Of a stretch of DNA of 64,000 bases, positions 27,155 through 35,786 are shown one piece after another. Source of the stretch: Sphingomonas dokdonensis. GTDB taxonomy: Bacteria; Pseudomonadota; Alphaproteobacteria; Sphingomonadales; Sphingomonadaceae. A program made the translations under genes and the position numbers. Where the stretch lies: contig NZ_NBBI01000002.1 in the NCBI RefSeq assembly GCF_002197685.1, positions 372,001 through 436,000 on the forward strand, in the 5' to 3' direction. How positions within the stretch are numbered: position 1 is the stretch's first letter; each line of letters opens with the position of its first letter. Below the pieces are notes generated by a model. That model worked only from the letters and a program-made list of their open reading frames with translations, made no database searches and was not told the origin of the DNA.

Positions 27155-27750
27155 GGCACCTCGATAGTGCGGCCGCTTTCGCCGGGGAAGTCGGTGAAGA
27201 GCGCACGGGCAAGCCGGGCGGCGACCGCGCCGGCATCGGCATCGGGCGCGGTGACGTCGGTCAGCGACTGCGCCTGGCCTTCCCACACGGCGTCGGCGCC
27301 CTGCCGGATGCGCACGGACAATTCGGTGACCACGCCTTCGCCCACGCCCGAGCCGCCGACGGGAAAGTTGACCCCGCCGCCAAGCCCGACGCCGCCGCCG
27401 CGCCCGCCGCTGATCCCGCCGCCGCCAAGTCCGATCGACACCGGCGAGCGGCGCGGCGGCAGCGGGCGCGCGGCGCGGCTGAACGAGACGGTGGCGAGAA
27501 AATCGGGCGTCGCGCCGGGGGCGGGGATGGTATAGCCGAGGCGTAGCAACTCGGTCTGCACCGCGGCGGCATAGGTCTTATACTCAAGGCTGGCAGTGCC
27601 GGTGCCGGTGAGCGGCTCCACGGCGATGGTGCCGCGATCGGTCATGGCGTTGAAATGGAAGCGCGTGGCCTGAACGGGAAAGTGCGACGGCCCGGTGGCG
27701 CAGCCGGCGAGCGCCGCCGCCATGCCTGCCACGATCAGAAAACGGCCCAT
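27151..27750 (-). CDS. DUF4136 lipoprotein
   Basis: The 199-aa protein has a lipoprotein signal (MGRFLIVAGMAAALAGCATG, lipidated Cys17). A DUF4136 domain follows: FHFNAMTDRGTIAVEP, YKTYAAAVQTELLRLGYT, FLATVSFS, then a Gly-rich loop (residues ~108-130) and RIRQGADAVWEGQAQS. DUF4136 proteins are outer-membrane-associated lipoproteins of unknown role. It is first in an operon with the carboxypeptidase and GNAT genes. Confidence 0.85.
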   Translation of the reverse strand: MGRFLIVAGMAAALAGCATGPSHFPVQATRFHFNAMTDRGTIAVEPLTGTGTASLEYKTYAAAVQTELLRLGYTIPAPGATPDFLATVSFSRAARPLPPRRSPVSIGLGGGGISGGRGGGVGLGGGVNFPVGGSGVGEGVVTELSVRIRQGADAVWEGQAQSLTDVTAPDADAGAVAARLARALFTDFPGESGRTIEVP

Positions 27751-27810
27751 GACTCTTCCTCCAGCCTTTGTTACGGATACTCAACGCCTACCTCTCTTGG
27801 CGGCTCCGTC

Positions 27811-27839
27811 TTGACTTGCAAGAGGGCTGCCACTAGGCG
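27811..27839 (+). promoter_or_regulatory. probable promoter of rpmJ
   Basis: TTGACT at 27811-27816 and TAGGCG at 27834-27839 are separated by 17 bases. They lie 45 bases upstream of the rpmJ ATG and in a gap between divergent genes, as expected for a housekeeping sigma-70 promoter. Confidence 0.5.
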
Positions 27840-27883
27840 CGCACCCTTTCCGATCACGCATAAAAAGTAGAAGCGAATCCGCC

Positions 27884-28009
27884 ATGAAGATCCGCAATAG
27901 CCTGAAGTCGCTCAAGGACCGCCATCGCGACAACCGCGTCATCCGTCGTCGCGGCCGGACCTATGTCATCAACAAGACGAATCGTCGCTTCAAGGCTCGC
28001 CAGGGCTGA
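27884..28009 (+). CDS. rpmJ: 50S ribosomal protein L36, cysteine-free form
   Basis: The 41-aa product begins [17 protein letters not shown] and ends NRRFKARQG, the alphaproteobacterial L36 sequence. The zinc ribbon cysteines and histidine of the standard L36 are absent, so this is the Zn-independent form. It is highly basic and sits in the large subunit near the peptidyl-transferase stalk base. GAAGCGAA precedes the ATG. The HAD gene starts five bases after its stop. Confidence 0.95.
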   Translation: MKIRNSLKSLKDRHRDNRVIRRRGRTYVINKTNRRFKARQG

Positions 28010-28014
28010 TCTTG

Positions 28015-28626
28015 ATGCGGCCGATTGCCGTTGTCTTCGACATCGGCAACGTCCTGTACGACTGGGACCCCAAGGTCCTCTACCGGCGCCTCATCAGCCA
28101 TGATGAGGCGCTGGACGTATTCCTGCGCGATGTCTGCTCCAAGGAGTGGCATTTCCAGCATGACGCCGGCCGTCCCTTTGCGGAGACGTCGGCGGAGCTG
28201 TCCGCGCGCTTTCCGCAGCATGCGGACCTGATCGCCCAATGGGGCCCGCGGTTCTCGGAACAGATTCCGGGGCCGGTGGTGGGCATGCCCTCGCTGGTCG
28301 CCGAGCTGGACGACGCCGGGGTGCCGCTGTTCGCGATCACCAATTTTTCCGACGAGTTCTTTGCGCCCTTCCGGCAGCAGGAAGCGGCGATGTTTGATCG
28401 CTTCCGCGACATCGTGGTGTCGGGGGCCGAGCGGCTGGTGAAGCCCGATGCCGCGATCTACGAGCTGGCGCTGGACCGCTTCGGCCTGGCGCCGCACGAG
28501 GCGCTGTTCGTCGACGATCGGCACGAAAATGTGGCGGGCGCCGAGGCGGTGGGGATGCACGCGGTGCCCTTCACCGATGCCGCGACGCTGCGCGCCGAGC
28601 TGGCGCGGCACGGTTTCCTGAATTGA
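28015..28626 (+). CDS. HAD-IA family phosphatase (YihX-like)
   Basis: The 203-aa haloacid-dehalogenase fold has motif I FDIGNVLYDW (nucleophile Asp9), motif II FAITNFS, motif III KPDAAIYELA and motif IV FVDDRHENVAGA. The cap is the small helical type, as in YihX, which dephosphorylates alpha-glucose-1-phosphate. The actual substrate here is not known. The ATG at 28015 directly follows a TTG in the same frame; the gene is coupled closely to rpmJ. Confidence 0.88.
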   Translation: MRPIAVVFDIGNVLYDWDPKVLYRRLISHDEALDVFLRDVCSKEWHFQHDAGRPFAETSAELSARFPQHADLIAQWGPRFSEQIPGPVVGMPSLVAELDDAGVPLFAITNFSDEFFAPFRQQEAAMFDRFRDIVVSGAERLVKPDAAIYELALDRFGLAPHEALFVDDRHENVAGAEAVGMHAVPFTDAATLRAELARHGFLN

Positions 28627-28649
28627 TCAGGTGAGGCGCGGACGACGCC

Positions 28650-30104
28650 TCAGCCGAACCCCTTCAGCTCGTCGCCCAGGATGCCGACGACGTGCAGCAC
28701 GTTGGTGGCGCCGGGCGTGCGGAACGGGATGCCCGCGGTGATGATCACGCGGTCGCCCGCCTTCACCATGCCCTGACGCAGCGCGATCCGCTTTGCCTTG
28801 GCCACCATCTCTTCGAACGAATCGACGTCGCGGGTGCGCACCGCATGGGTGCCCCAGAGGAGACCGAGCCGGCGGGCGGTTTCCAACTTCGGCGTCAGCA
28901 CGAGCACCGGCACCGACGGGCGTTCGCGCGCAATCCGGCGCGCGGTGGAACCCGATGTGGTGAAGCAGATGATCGCCTTGGCCGAAACGGTGTTGGCGAT
29001 GTTCTTCGCCGCCTCGGCCAGCGCGTCGGCGGTGGTCGGGTCGGGGCGGGTGACGGTGAAGCGGATCCGCTCGGCATAGGCCGGATCGCGCTCGACCGAT
29101 TCGCCGATGGCGTTCATCATCGCGACCGATTCGACCGGCCAGCTGCCCGCCGCGCTTTCCGCCGACAGCATGATCGCGTCCGCGCCGTCGTAGATCGCGG
29201 TCGCGACGTCGGACACCTCCGCGCGCGTCGGCGAAGGGGAGCTGATCATCGATTCGAGCATCTGCGTGGCAACCACCACCGGGCGGCCGAGCCGGCGCGA
29301 GGTTTCCACGATGCGCTTCTGTAGCGGGGGCACCGTTTCGGGCGGCAGTTCGACGCCAAGGTCGCCGCGTGCGACCATGACGGCGTCGCACATCTCGACG
29401 ATCTCCTCGAGCCGGTCGATCGCCGCCGGCTTTTCGATCTTGGCGAGCAGCGCGGCCTTGCCGCCGATGAGCTTGCGCGCCTCGGCCAGATCCTCGGGAC
29501 GCTGCACGAAAGACAAAGCGATCCAGTCCACCCCGGCATCGATGGCGAAGGCGAGGTCGGAGCGATCCTTGTTGGTGAGCGCGGCCATCGGCAGCACCAC
29601 GTCGGGTACGTTCAACCCCTTATTGTTGCTCAACGGGCCGCCGACCTCGACCAATGTCTCGATCCGATCGGCGTCATGCTCGGTAACGCGCAGCACCAGC
29701 TTGCCATCGTCGAGCAGCAACCGCGCGCCGGGCTCGATCGCCTGGAAGATCTCGCGATGCGGCAGCTCGACGCGGGTCTCGTCCCCAGGGGCGGGATCGC
29801 GATCGAGCACGAAGCGGGAGCCGCGGGCGAGCTCCACCCGGCCGGCGGCGAACTGGCCGACGCGCAGCTTTGGGCCCTGCAGATCGGCAAGGATGGTAGT
29901 GGGGCGACCATGGCTTTTCTCCAGCGCGCGGATCGCCTGAATCACGGCCACCTTTGATGCCTGATCGCCGTGGCTCATGTTGATGCGGAACGCGTCGGCG
30001 CCGGCCTCGAACAGCCGGGCGATCATCTCCGGCGCATTGCTGGCCGGGCCCAACGTGGCGAGTACGCGCACCTTGCGGCTGCGGGGGGTGATCGCTCGTG
30101 CCAT
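28650..30104 (-). CDS. pyk: pyruvate kinase
   Basis: The 484-aa protein is full length. Hallmarks are RVLATLGPASN, RINMSHGD, DLQGPKLRVGQF, the catalytic LAKIEKPAAIDRLEEI and MVARGDLGVELPPE. The C-terminal allosteric domain (residues ~350-480) has CFTTSGSTARRIARERP. It converts PEP and ADP to pyruvate and ATP, the last step of the Entner-Doudoroff/lower glycolytic route. The same strand holds nothing close upstream; DUF1244 is divergent. Confidence 0.96.
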   Translation of the reverse strand: MARAITPRSRKVRVLATLGPASNAPEMIARLFEAGADAFRINMSHGDQASKVAVIQAIRALEKSHGRPTTILADLQGPKLRVGQFAAGRVELARGSRFVLDRDPAPGDETRVELPHREIFQAIEPGARLLLDDGKLVLRVTEHDADRIETLVEVGGPLSNNKGLNVPDVVLPMAALTNKDRSDLAFAIDAGVDWIALSFVQRPEDLAEARKLIGGKAALLAKIEKPAAIDRLEEIVEMCDAVMVARGDLGVELPPETVPPLQKRIVETSRRLGRPVVVATQMLESMISSPSPTRAEVSDVATAIYDGADAIMLSAESAAGSWPVESVAMMNAIGESVERDPAYAERIRFTVTRPDPTTADALAEAAKNIANTVSAKAIICFTTSGSTARRIARERPSVPVLVLTPKLETARRLGLLWGTHAVRTRDVDSFEEMVAKAKRIALRQGMVKAGDRVIITAGIPFRTPGATNVLHVVGILGDELKGFG

Positions 30105-30175
30105 GTAATCGGTTTCCTCGCTTTGCCTGCGCCCGACTAATGCCTATTTGCGCCCGATCAAGTTTGGAGACGATG

Positions 30176-30469
30176 ATGGACCCGATCGACGCGATCGACG
30201 ACGCAACCGCGGCCAAGGCGTTCCGCCGGCTGGTGCACCATCTGCGCCACCGCACCGACGCGCAGAACGTCGATCTGATGGGATTGGCGGGCTTTTGCCG
30301 CAACTGCCTGTCCGACTGGGTGATGGAAGCGGGCGACCTGCCGAAGGAGGAGGCACGCACCGCGATCTATGGCATGCCCTATGCCGAGTGGAAGGCGCAG
30401 CATCAGGGTGAGGCGACGCCCGAGCAATTGCGCCGGATGGAGGAAAGCGTCGCCCGGAACGCGCGCTAG
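30176..30469 (+). CDS. DUF1244 domain protein
   Basis: The 97-aa protein belongs to DUF1244: KAFRRLVHHLRHRTDAQNVDLM, GFCRNCLSDWVMEAG with a Cys-x-x-Cys pair, and GMPYAEWKAQHQ. Members are small helical proteins of unknown role found across alpha- and gammaproteobacteria. TTGGAGA suits the second of two ATGs (30176) with five bases between; the first (30173) is too close. It is divergent from pyk. Confidence 0.85.
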   Translation: MDPIDAIDDATAAKAFRRLVHHLRHRTDAQNVDLMGLAGFCRNCLSDWVMEAGDLPKEEARTAIYGMPYAEWKAQHQGEATPEQLRRMEESVARNAR

Positions 30470-30616
30470 GGGCGGCTGGCGGGAGCCACTCGATCGCACT
30501 GCTGTGTTGACGATTTCTGGCGATCCCCGCTTGTCCTGCAGGCCGTGCATCTTCTACTCCACCGCCTGACAACAAGAGCGCCGCGTTTCAAGGCGGCGCG
30601 ACACGGGGGGTAGGCG

Positions 30617-31939
30617 ATGAAGACGATGTTTCTGGCTGCTTTGTTGGCGGCGGCCACGCCTGCCCTTGCCCAGACGGCGGCGCCTCCTGCTCCGCCAGCG
30701 GTGACCTATATCCATGCCGGTGCGCTGCTCGACCGGCCGGGGCAGGCACCACGCGGGAACAGCACGATCATCGTGCGCGACGGCAAGATCGCCGAGGTGC
30801 GCGACGGCTTCGTGCCGCCCGAGGCGGGCGCGAAGCTGGTGGCGCTGAACGACAAGTTCGTGCTGCCGGGGCTGATCGATCTTCACGTTCACCTGCTGGG
30901 GATCGGCGGCGATCCGCTGCGCGCGCGGATGACGGCGCTCAATACCGAGCAGGCCGACGACGTGCTGTATGGCGCGGGCAATGCCAAGGCGACGCTGAAC
31001 GCGGGCTTCACCACGGTGCGCGATCTGGGCGGTGACCCGCGCGGCATTCGCGCGCTGCGCGATGCGGTGGATCGCGGCGACGTGACCGGGCCGACGATCG
31101 TCAATGCCGGCACCGCGATCTCCGTGACCGGCGGGCATGGTGATCCGCTCAATGGCCTTGCCGAGCCTTATGCCCATGCGGTGGCGCAATCGGTGGACAA
31201 TCTGTGCGACGGCCCGGCGGATTGCGTGCGCGCGACGCGGCGGCAGATCGGGCTGGGGGCGCAGGTGATCAAGATCACCGCGACGGGCGGCGTGCTGTCC
31301 AACGTGTCGGGCGGCCTTGGCCGCGCCTTTACGCCGGAAGAGATGAAGGCGATTGTCGATACGGCGCACAACCTTGGGCGCAAGGTGGCGGCGCACAGCC
31401 ATGCCGCCGAAGGCACCAAAGCGGCGCTGACCGCAGGCGTCGATACGATCGAGCATGGCAGCTTCATCGACGATGAAGCGATCGCGATGTTCAAGAAGAC
31501 CGGCGCCTATCTGGTGCCGACCGAGATCGCCCCGGTCGCGGCGGTGGCGCAGGCGCGCTCCGGCGTGCTGCCCGCCGCGGTGCTCCCCAAGGCGGAGGCC
31601 GCGGCGGCGGCGATGCAGGACAGCCATCGCCGGGCGTACAAGGCGGGCGTGAAGTTCGCGTTCGGCACCGACAGCGGCGTTTCAAAGCACGGCGACAACG
31701 GGCAGGAATTCGCCCTGCTGGTTGAGAAGGTCGGGATGACCCCGACCGAGGCGATCCGCAGCGCGACGGTGACCGCGGCCGAGGTGCTGAACCAAGGCGA
31801 CCGGATCGGCACGATCGAGCCGGGCAAGGCGGCCGACATCATCGCGGTCGATTCGTCGCCGCTGCAGGACGTGCGCCAACTGGAGCGCGTGCGCTTCGTC
31901 ATGCACAAGGGCGACGTGGCCAAGCCGCTCACCGATTAA
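30617..31939 (+). CDS. exported metal-dependent amidohydrolase (imidazolonepropionase/Xaa-Pro dipeptidase-like)
   Basis: The 440-aa protein has a signal peptide (MKTMFLAALLAAATPALAQ). The amidohydrolase barrel contains metal ligands HVH in PGLIDLHVHLL, a likely carboxylated Lys in QVIKITATGGV, His residues in AAHSHAAEG and IEHGSF, and the catalytic Asp in FAFGTDSGVSKHGDN. The C-terminus closes the beta-sandwich (GKAADIIAVDSSPL). Relatives hydrolyse N-acyl or Xaa-Pro dipeptides in the periplasm. A 7-bp hairpin GCGCCGC/GCGGCGC lies at 30577-30598 in its leader. Confidence 0.87.
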   Translation: MKTMFLAALLAAATPALAQTAAPPAPPAVTYIHAGALLDRPGQAPRGNSTIIVRDGKIAEVRDGFVPPEAGAKLVALNDKFVLPGLIDLHVHLLGIGGDPLRARMTALNTEQADDVLYGAGNAKATLNAGFTTVRDLGGDPRGIRALRDAVDRGDVTGPTIVNAGTAISVTGGHGDPLNGLAEPYAHAVAQSVDNLCDGPADCVRATRRQIGLGAQVIKITATGGVLSNVSGGLGRAFTPEEMKAIVDTAHNLGRKVAAHSHAAEGTKAALTAGVDTIEHGSFIDDEAIAMFKKTGAYLVPTEIAPVAAVAQARSGVLPAAVLPKAEAAAAAMQDSHRRAYKAGVKFAFGTDSGVSKHGDNGQEFALLVEKVGMTPTEAIRSATVTAAEVLNQGDRIGTIEPGKAADIIAVDSSPLQDVRQLERVRFVMHKGDVAKPLTD

Positions 31940-31951
31940 GGTTTGATCGCC

Positions 31952-32040
31952 GCGGCGGCTTTCCATAAGAGCCGCCGCCACAACCGATCTACCGGCAACC
32001 GCACCGCCGCCTCGCGTGATTCGCGTGGGGCCGGCGGTGC
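31952..32040 (+). other. two GC-rich hairpins between the amidohydrolase and gapR
   Basis: GCGGCGGCT/AGCCGCCGC (31952-31978, nine-base loop) and GCACCGCCG/CGGCGGTGC (32001-32040) are both perfect 9-bp stems. Neither has a uridine tract, though TTCACATTT follows the second. They could be a Rho-assisted terminator region for the amidohydrolase mRNA or the 5' leader structure of gapR. Confidence 0.5.
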
Positions 32041-32061
32041 TTCACATTTGGGGTTTAGACG

Positions 32062-32328
32062 ATGGCTGAAGAACGCGGCGAGGGCATGGGTGGCGGTCAG
32101 GTAGCCGCCGAAGAGCTGCGCCTGCTGATCGAGCGTGCCGAGCGGCTCGAGGAAGAGAAGAAGGGCATTTCGGACGACATCAAGGACGTGATGGCCGAGG
32201 CGAAGAGCCGTGGTTACGACCCCAAGGCGATCCGCAAGATCATGTCGATCCGCAAGAAGAAGCGCGAGGAATATCAGGAGGAGGAGATGATCCTCGAAAC
32301 CTATATGCAGGCGCTGGGGATGCTCTGA
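32062..32328 (+). CDS. gapR: GapR nucleoid-associated protein (DUF2312)
   Basis: The 88-aa helical protein has the DUF2312 core ELRLLIERAERLEEEKKGI, DIKDVMAEAKSRGYD, KAIRKIMSIRKKKREEYQEEE, matching Caulobacter GapR. GapR clamps over-twisted AT-rich DNA ahead of forks and stimulates topoisomerases. The N-terminal 15 residues are Gly/Glu rich. The stop lies 42 bases before a small secreted-protein gene on the same strand. Confidence 0.92.
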   Translation: MAEERGEGMGGGQVAAEELRLLIERAERLEEEKKGISDDIKDVMAEAKSRGYDPKAIRKIMSIRKKKREEYQEEEMILETYMQALGML

Positions 32329-32370
32329 GCCGATCGGCTCCCTTTCAAGAAAACAAAGGCAGAGGCGACG

Positions 32371-32796
32371 GTGGTGAAATCGATCATTCTTTCCTTGTCG
32401 CTTCTGCTGCCAGCCGCCGCGCAGGTGCCGGCGGCTGATCCCGCCGCGGGCTTCTGTGGGCGCATGGCGGCGCAGTTTGCGATGAAGCCGGCAAAGCAGC
32501 CGAGCGGCAAACCGGCCTTTGAGGCGCGCGCGCTAAAGGGGCTGGGCGTCGCGCTGTTCGGTGGGTCGACGATGGTCGGCATGCAGTTGCGCCCGCCCGA
32601 GAGCGGCGACATCGGCAATCCGGCGCGCTTTGCCGATGCCTGCCAGATGACCGCCGGACGATTGGCGTGCGCCGTCAGCGGCCCGGCGGTGTTCGAGATG
32701 ACGGTGGGCGATCACATCGCGCGCACCGTTGCCGAGCCCGGCGACATGGCCGAAGTGAGCATGGCGAAGAACCGCATCCGTTGCGAGGCGCGCTGA
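32371..32796 (+). CDS. hypothetical secreted protein
   Basis: The 141-aa protein starts at GTG 32371 (or the next GTG). It begins with a signal peptide (VVKSIILSLSLLLPAAAQV). The mature part has FCGRMAAQFAMKPAKQP, cysteines in GFCG, DACQM, LACAVSG and IRCEAR that may pair, and a VFEMTVGDHIARTV strand segment. I do not recognise a family. It may share the gapR transcript. Confidence 0.6.
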   Translation: MVKSIILSLSLLLPAAAQVPAADPAAGFCGRMAAQFAMKPAKQPSGKPAFEARALKGLGVALFGGSTMVGMQLRPPESGDIGNPARFADACQMTAGRLACAVSGPAVFEMTVGDHIARTVAEPGDMAEVSMAKNRIRCEAR

Positions 32797-32853
32797 AGCG
32801 CCGAGGCTGCAAGCGTCCGCTCTTTAGCGAGGGCGGCAGCGTTCGCGGCTCCA

Positions 32854-32881
32854 TGGATCCCGGCTCAAAGCCGCGATGACG
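32854..32881. repeat. REP-like palindrome, degenerate copy
   Basis: This 28-bp unit reads TGGATCCCGGC then AAAGCCGCGATGACG. It matches the sucC-etfB and 54745-55044 repeats with a few differences. It sits between the convergent secreted-protein gene and the second HerA-like gene, seven bases from the latter's stop codon. Confidence 0.7.
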
Positions 32882-32887
32882 CGTTCC

Positions 32888-34345
32888 TCACGCAGCCTCT
32901 GCGGGTGCCGTCGTCCAGCCAAGGCGAGCGATGGTGATCGAGCGTTTGCCCGACAGATCGGTGCGGGTGACGATCAGGTCGCGGCTTTCGATATAGCCCA
33001 TCAGGCGCCGCACCCGGCCGAGCGAGGACGTGCCGTAGGTGTCCGCCAGGGCCGCGTCGCTGGGGCACGGTGCGCCTTCCTTGGCCGCCTTGGCGACCAG
33101 CAGGAACGGGCCGACCATTTCATCGGGCAGCGCGCCGGCCAGCGCCACCGCCTCGGCCCATTCGGGATCGCTGGTGTCGAAGATGCCGGCGCGCGCCGAC
33201 GAGAGCCGGCGGGTGAAGTCGCCGAGTTCGATGCCCGACCGCGATAGCCCCTGCATGCGGCAGCGGACCTGGAAGTCCTGAAACAGCACGGAGGCCGGGC
33301 GACCGGCCGATTCGGGATCCTCAACGATCGCCCGGAGCACGTCGGCGACGATGGCGGTGACTTCCTCGTCGGAGCGCTCGGGCTCGGGCGGCAGCGGCGC
33401 GGGACGCGCCATGTCGGAGATCAGCTCCTCCGCCGGCACGCGACGCGGGCGCGCCTCGAACGCCATCGGCAGTTGCGGCGCCGCCTCCGGCTCGGGCGCG
33501 GCGAAGATCAACTCCTGGAGGTCGGCCGGCGGGGCGGACGGGAGCGGCGTCAGCTTCGGGCTGCCCGAGCGCGCACTGGTCTCGACCGCGCCGATCTTTA
33601 CCGTCTGCGGGCGGCGGCAGACCGCGGGGCCAAGCGCGAGAAAGGTGCCGCGGGGCAGGTCGCGGATCGCCTCGGCCTGGCGGCGCTCCATCCCAAGCAG
33701 GTCGGCGGCGCGCGCCATGTCGATGTCGAGAAAGGTGCGGCCCATCAGGAAGTTCGATGCTTCGGCCGCAACGTTCTTGGCGAGCTTGGCGAGCCGCTGC
33801 GTCGCGATGACGCCGGCGAGGCCGCGCTTGCGGCCGCGGCACATGAGGTTGGTCATGGCCGACAGCGAGGCGCGCCGCACGTCCTCCGCCACTTCGCCGC
33901 CGGTGGTGGGGGCGAAGAGCTGCGCCTCGTCGACCACGACGAGCGCGGGATACCAATGTTCGCGTGGGGCATCGAACATCGCCGACAGGAAAGTGGCGGC
34001 GCAGCGCATCTGCCCCTCCGCCTCCAGCCCTTCGAGGCTGAGTACCACCGAGGCGCGGTGTTCGCGCAGCCGGCCGGCGATTCGCGCGATCTCGCGTTCG
34101 GAATAGTCGGTCGCCTCGACCACGACATGGCCGTACGCCGGGCCGAGCGTCACGAAATCGCCCTCCGGATCGATCACCACCTGCTGCACCTGACCCGCCG
34201 AGCGTTCGAGCAGGCGGCGCAGCAGGTGCGACTTTCCCGAGCCCGAATTGCCCTGCACGAGCAATCGGGTGGCGAGCAGTTCCTCTAGGTCGATCAGGAC
34301 CGGCGCACCCGAGGTGTCGGCGCCCATGTCCACGGCTATCGTCAT
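32888..34345 (-). CDS. HerA-like ATP-binding protein (DUF87), second copy
   Basis: The 485-aa protein has Walker A GNSGSGKS at 32-39 and Walker B ALVVVDEA at 134-141, followed by a GVIATQRLAKLAKNVA sensor segment. No HAS barrel precedes the ATPase core, unlike the gene at 6222. From ~240 to 340 there is a Pro/Ala/Glu-rich linker. Residues ~345-475 form a helical domain with a possible winged helix (SLGRVRRLMGYIESRDLIV). This architecture is common in sphingomonads but functionally unstudied. It is divergent from the DUF1003 gene. Confidence 0.83.
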   Translation of the reverse strand: MTIAVDMGADTSGAPVLIDLEELLATRLLVQGNSGSGKSHLLRRLLERSAGQVQQVVIDPEGDFVTLGPAYGHVVVEATDYSEREIARIAGRLREHRASVVLSLEGLEAEGQMRCAATFLSAMFDAPREHWYPALVVVDEAQLFAPTTGGEVAEDVRRASLSAMTNLMCRGRKRGLAGVIATQRLAKLAKNVAAEASNFLMGRTFLDIDMARAADLLGMERRQAEAIRDLPRGTFLALGPAVCRRPQTVKIGAVETSARSGSPKLTPLPSAPPADLQELIFAAPEPEAAPQLPMAFEARPRRVPAEELISDMARPAPLPPEPERSDEEVTAIVADVLRAIVEDPESAGRPASVLFQDFQVRCRMQGLSRSGIELGDFTRRLSSARAGIFDTSDPEWAEAVALAGALPDEMVGPFLLVAKAAKEGAPCPSDAALADTYGTSSLGRVRRLMGYIESRDLIVTRTDLSGKRSITIARLGWTTAPAEAA

Positions 34346-34432
34346 GGCGAAGCGTTTGGCCGAAACCGGCGGTGCGGGGCAAGACGTTTGCGTCGGCTGG
34401 CGCTAATGCGCGGTGAGTTAATGGGGGTGGCA

Positions 34433-34969
34433 ATGACGAGTCAGAGGGCGGACATAGGGGAATTGGCGCGGCACCTGCTGGGCAAGCCGCCCGAGGCGCT
34501 GGACGAGGAGGAACGGCGCGTCCTGTCGGCAATTGCCGCGGGCACGCCCGGGGTGCGCGATGCGTCGGACGTCGCCGACGAACGATCGACGCTGGGCGAG
34601 CGGCTGGCCGACCGAGTCGCGGAAGTGGGCGGCTCGTGGGGCTTCATCATCGTCTTCAGTGCCGTGCTGCTCGGCTGGATGCTGCTCAACAGCGACGTGC
34701 TGGCGCGGTTCGGGATGGCGTTCGACCCTTACCCCTACATCTTTCTCAACCTGATGTTGTCGACGCTGGCGGCGGTGCAGGCGCCGGTCATCATGATGAG
34801 CCAGAACCGGCAGGCGGCAAAGGATCGGCTGAGTGCCGAGCTGGATTACGAGACGAACCTGCGCGCCGAGCTGGAAATCCTGCGGCTGCATCGCAAGCTG
34901 GACGGCGAGGTGATCGCGCGGCTGGCCCGTCTGGAGACGATGATCGCGGAAAATCGCGCAAGCGGGTGA
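34433..34969 (+). CDS. DUF1003 membrane protein
   Basis: The 178-aa protein starts at ATG 34433 after GGGGGTGG. The N-terminal third is soluble (IGELARHLLGKPPEALDEEE). The DUF1003 core follows: TLGERLADRVAEVGGSWGFIIVF, two membrane helices (~70-90 and ~105-128), VIMMSQNRQAAKDRL, DYETNLRAELEILRLHRKLD and a final coiled coil. Function is unknown. Confidence 0.87.
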   Translation: MTSQRADIGELARHLLGKPPEALDEEERRVLSAIAAGTPGVRDASDVADERSTLGERLADRVAEVGGSWGFIIVFSAVLLGWMLLNSDVLARFGMAFDPYPYIFLNLMLSTLAAVQAPVIMMSQNRQAAKDRLSAELDYETNLRAELEILRLHRKLDGEVIARLARLETMIAENRASG

Positions 34970-35017
34970 GCGCGGCGACTTGAGCCGGGCGCGTATCCGG
35001 CGCTAGAGGCGCTTGCC

Positions 35018-35761
35018 ATGGCAGGTCATTCCAAATTCAAGAACATCATGCACCGCAAGGGTGCACAGGATAAGAAGCGTTCGGGCATGTTCTCGAAGCT
35101 GAGCCGCGAAATCACCGTTGCGGCGAAGATGGGGCTTCCCGATCCCGACATGAACCCGCGCCTGCGCGCGGCGGTGAACGCCGCCAAGGCGCAGTCGATG
35201 CCCAAGGACAATATCCAGCGCGCGATCGACAAGGCGAGTCGGGGCGATGCGGAGAATTACGAGGAAATCCGCTACGAAGGCTTTGGCCCCGGCGGCGTCA
35301 GCCTCATCATCGAGGCGCTGAGCGACAATCGTAACCGCACCGCCACCAACGTGCGCACCGCGGTGAGCAAGAACGGCGGCAATCTGGGCGCGTCGGGCTC
35401 GGTGAGCCATGCGTTCGACCGGCTGGGCCTCATCAACTACCCGGCGAGCGTCGGCGACGCCGAAAAGGTGTTCGAGGCCGCGCTCGAAGCGGGTGCCGAG
35501 GACGTGACGTCGAGCGAGGACGGCCACGAAATCTGGACCGCACAGGCGGACCTGCACGAAGTCGCCAAGGCGCTGGAACCGGTGCTGGGCGAGGCGGAAA
35601 GCGCGAAGCTCGCCTGGCGGCCGCAGACCATGGTCGCGGTGGACGAGGGCGATGCGGCGACGCTGTTCAAGCTGATCGACGCGCTGGACGATGACGACGA
35701 CGTCCAGCAGGTGTGGGGCAATTACGAAGTCTCCGACGAGGTGATGGAGAAGCTGGGGTGA
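35018..35761 (+). CDS. yebC: YebC/PmpR-family (TACO1) regulator
   Basis: The 247-aa protein begins [20 protein letters not shown] and contains [26 protein letters not shown] and [18 protein letters not shown], the YebC signature. It was long described as a transcription regulator, and recent work links the family to relief of ribosome stalling at proline runs. It lies 25 bases upstream of ruvC; the small CCCC-GGTG-CGGGG hairpin between them is too weak to separate the genes fully. Confidence 0.93.
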   Translation: MAGHSKFKNIMHRKGAQDKKRSGMFSKLSREITVAAKMGLPDPDMNPRLRAAVNAAKAQSMPKDNIQRAIDKASRGDAENYEEIRYEGFGPGGVSLIIEALSDNRNRTATNVRTAVSKNGGNLGASGSVSHAFDRLGLINYPASVGDAEKVFEAALEAGAEDVTSSEDGHEIWTAQADLHEVAKALEPVLGEAESAKLAWRPQTMVAVDEGDAATLFKLIDALDDDDDVQQVWGNYEVSDEVMEKLG

Positions 35762-35786
35762 CGATCCCCGGTGCGGGGCTTGTTTC

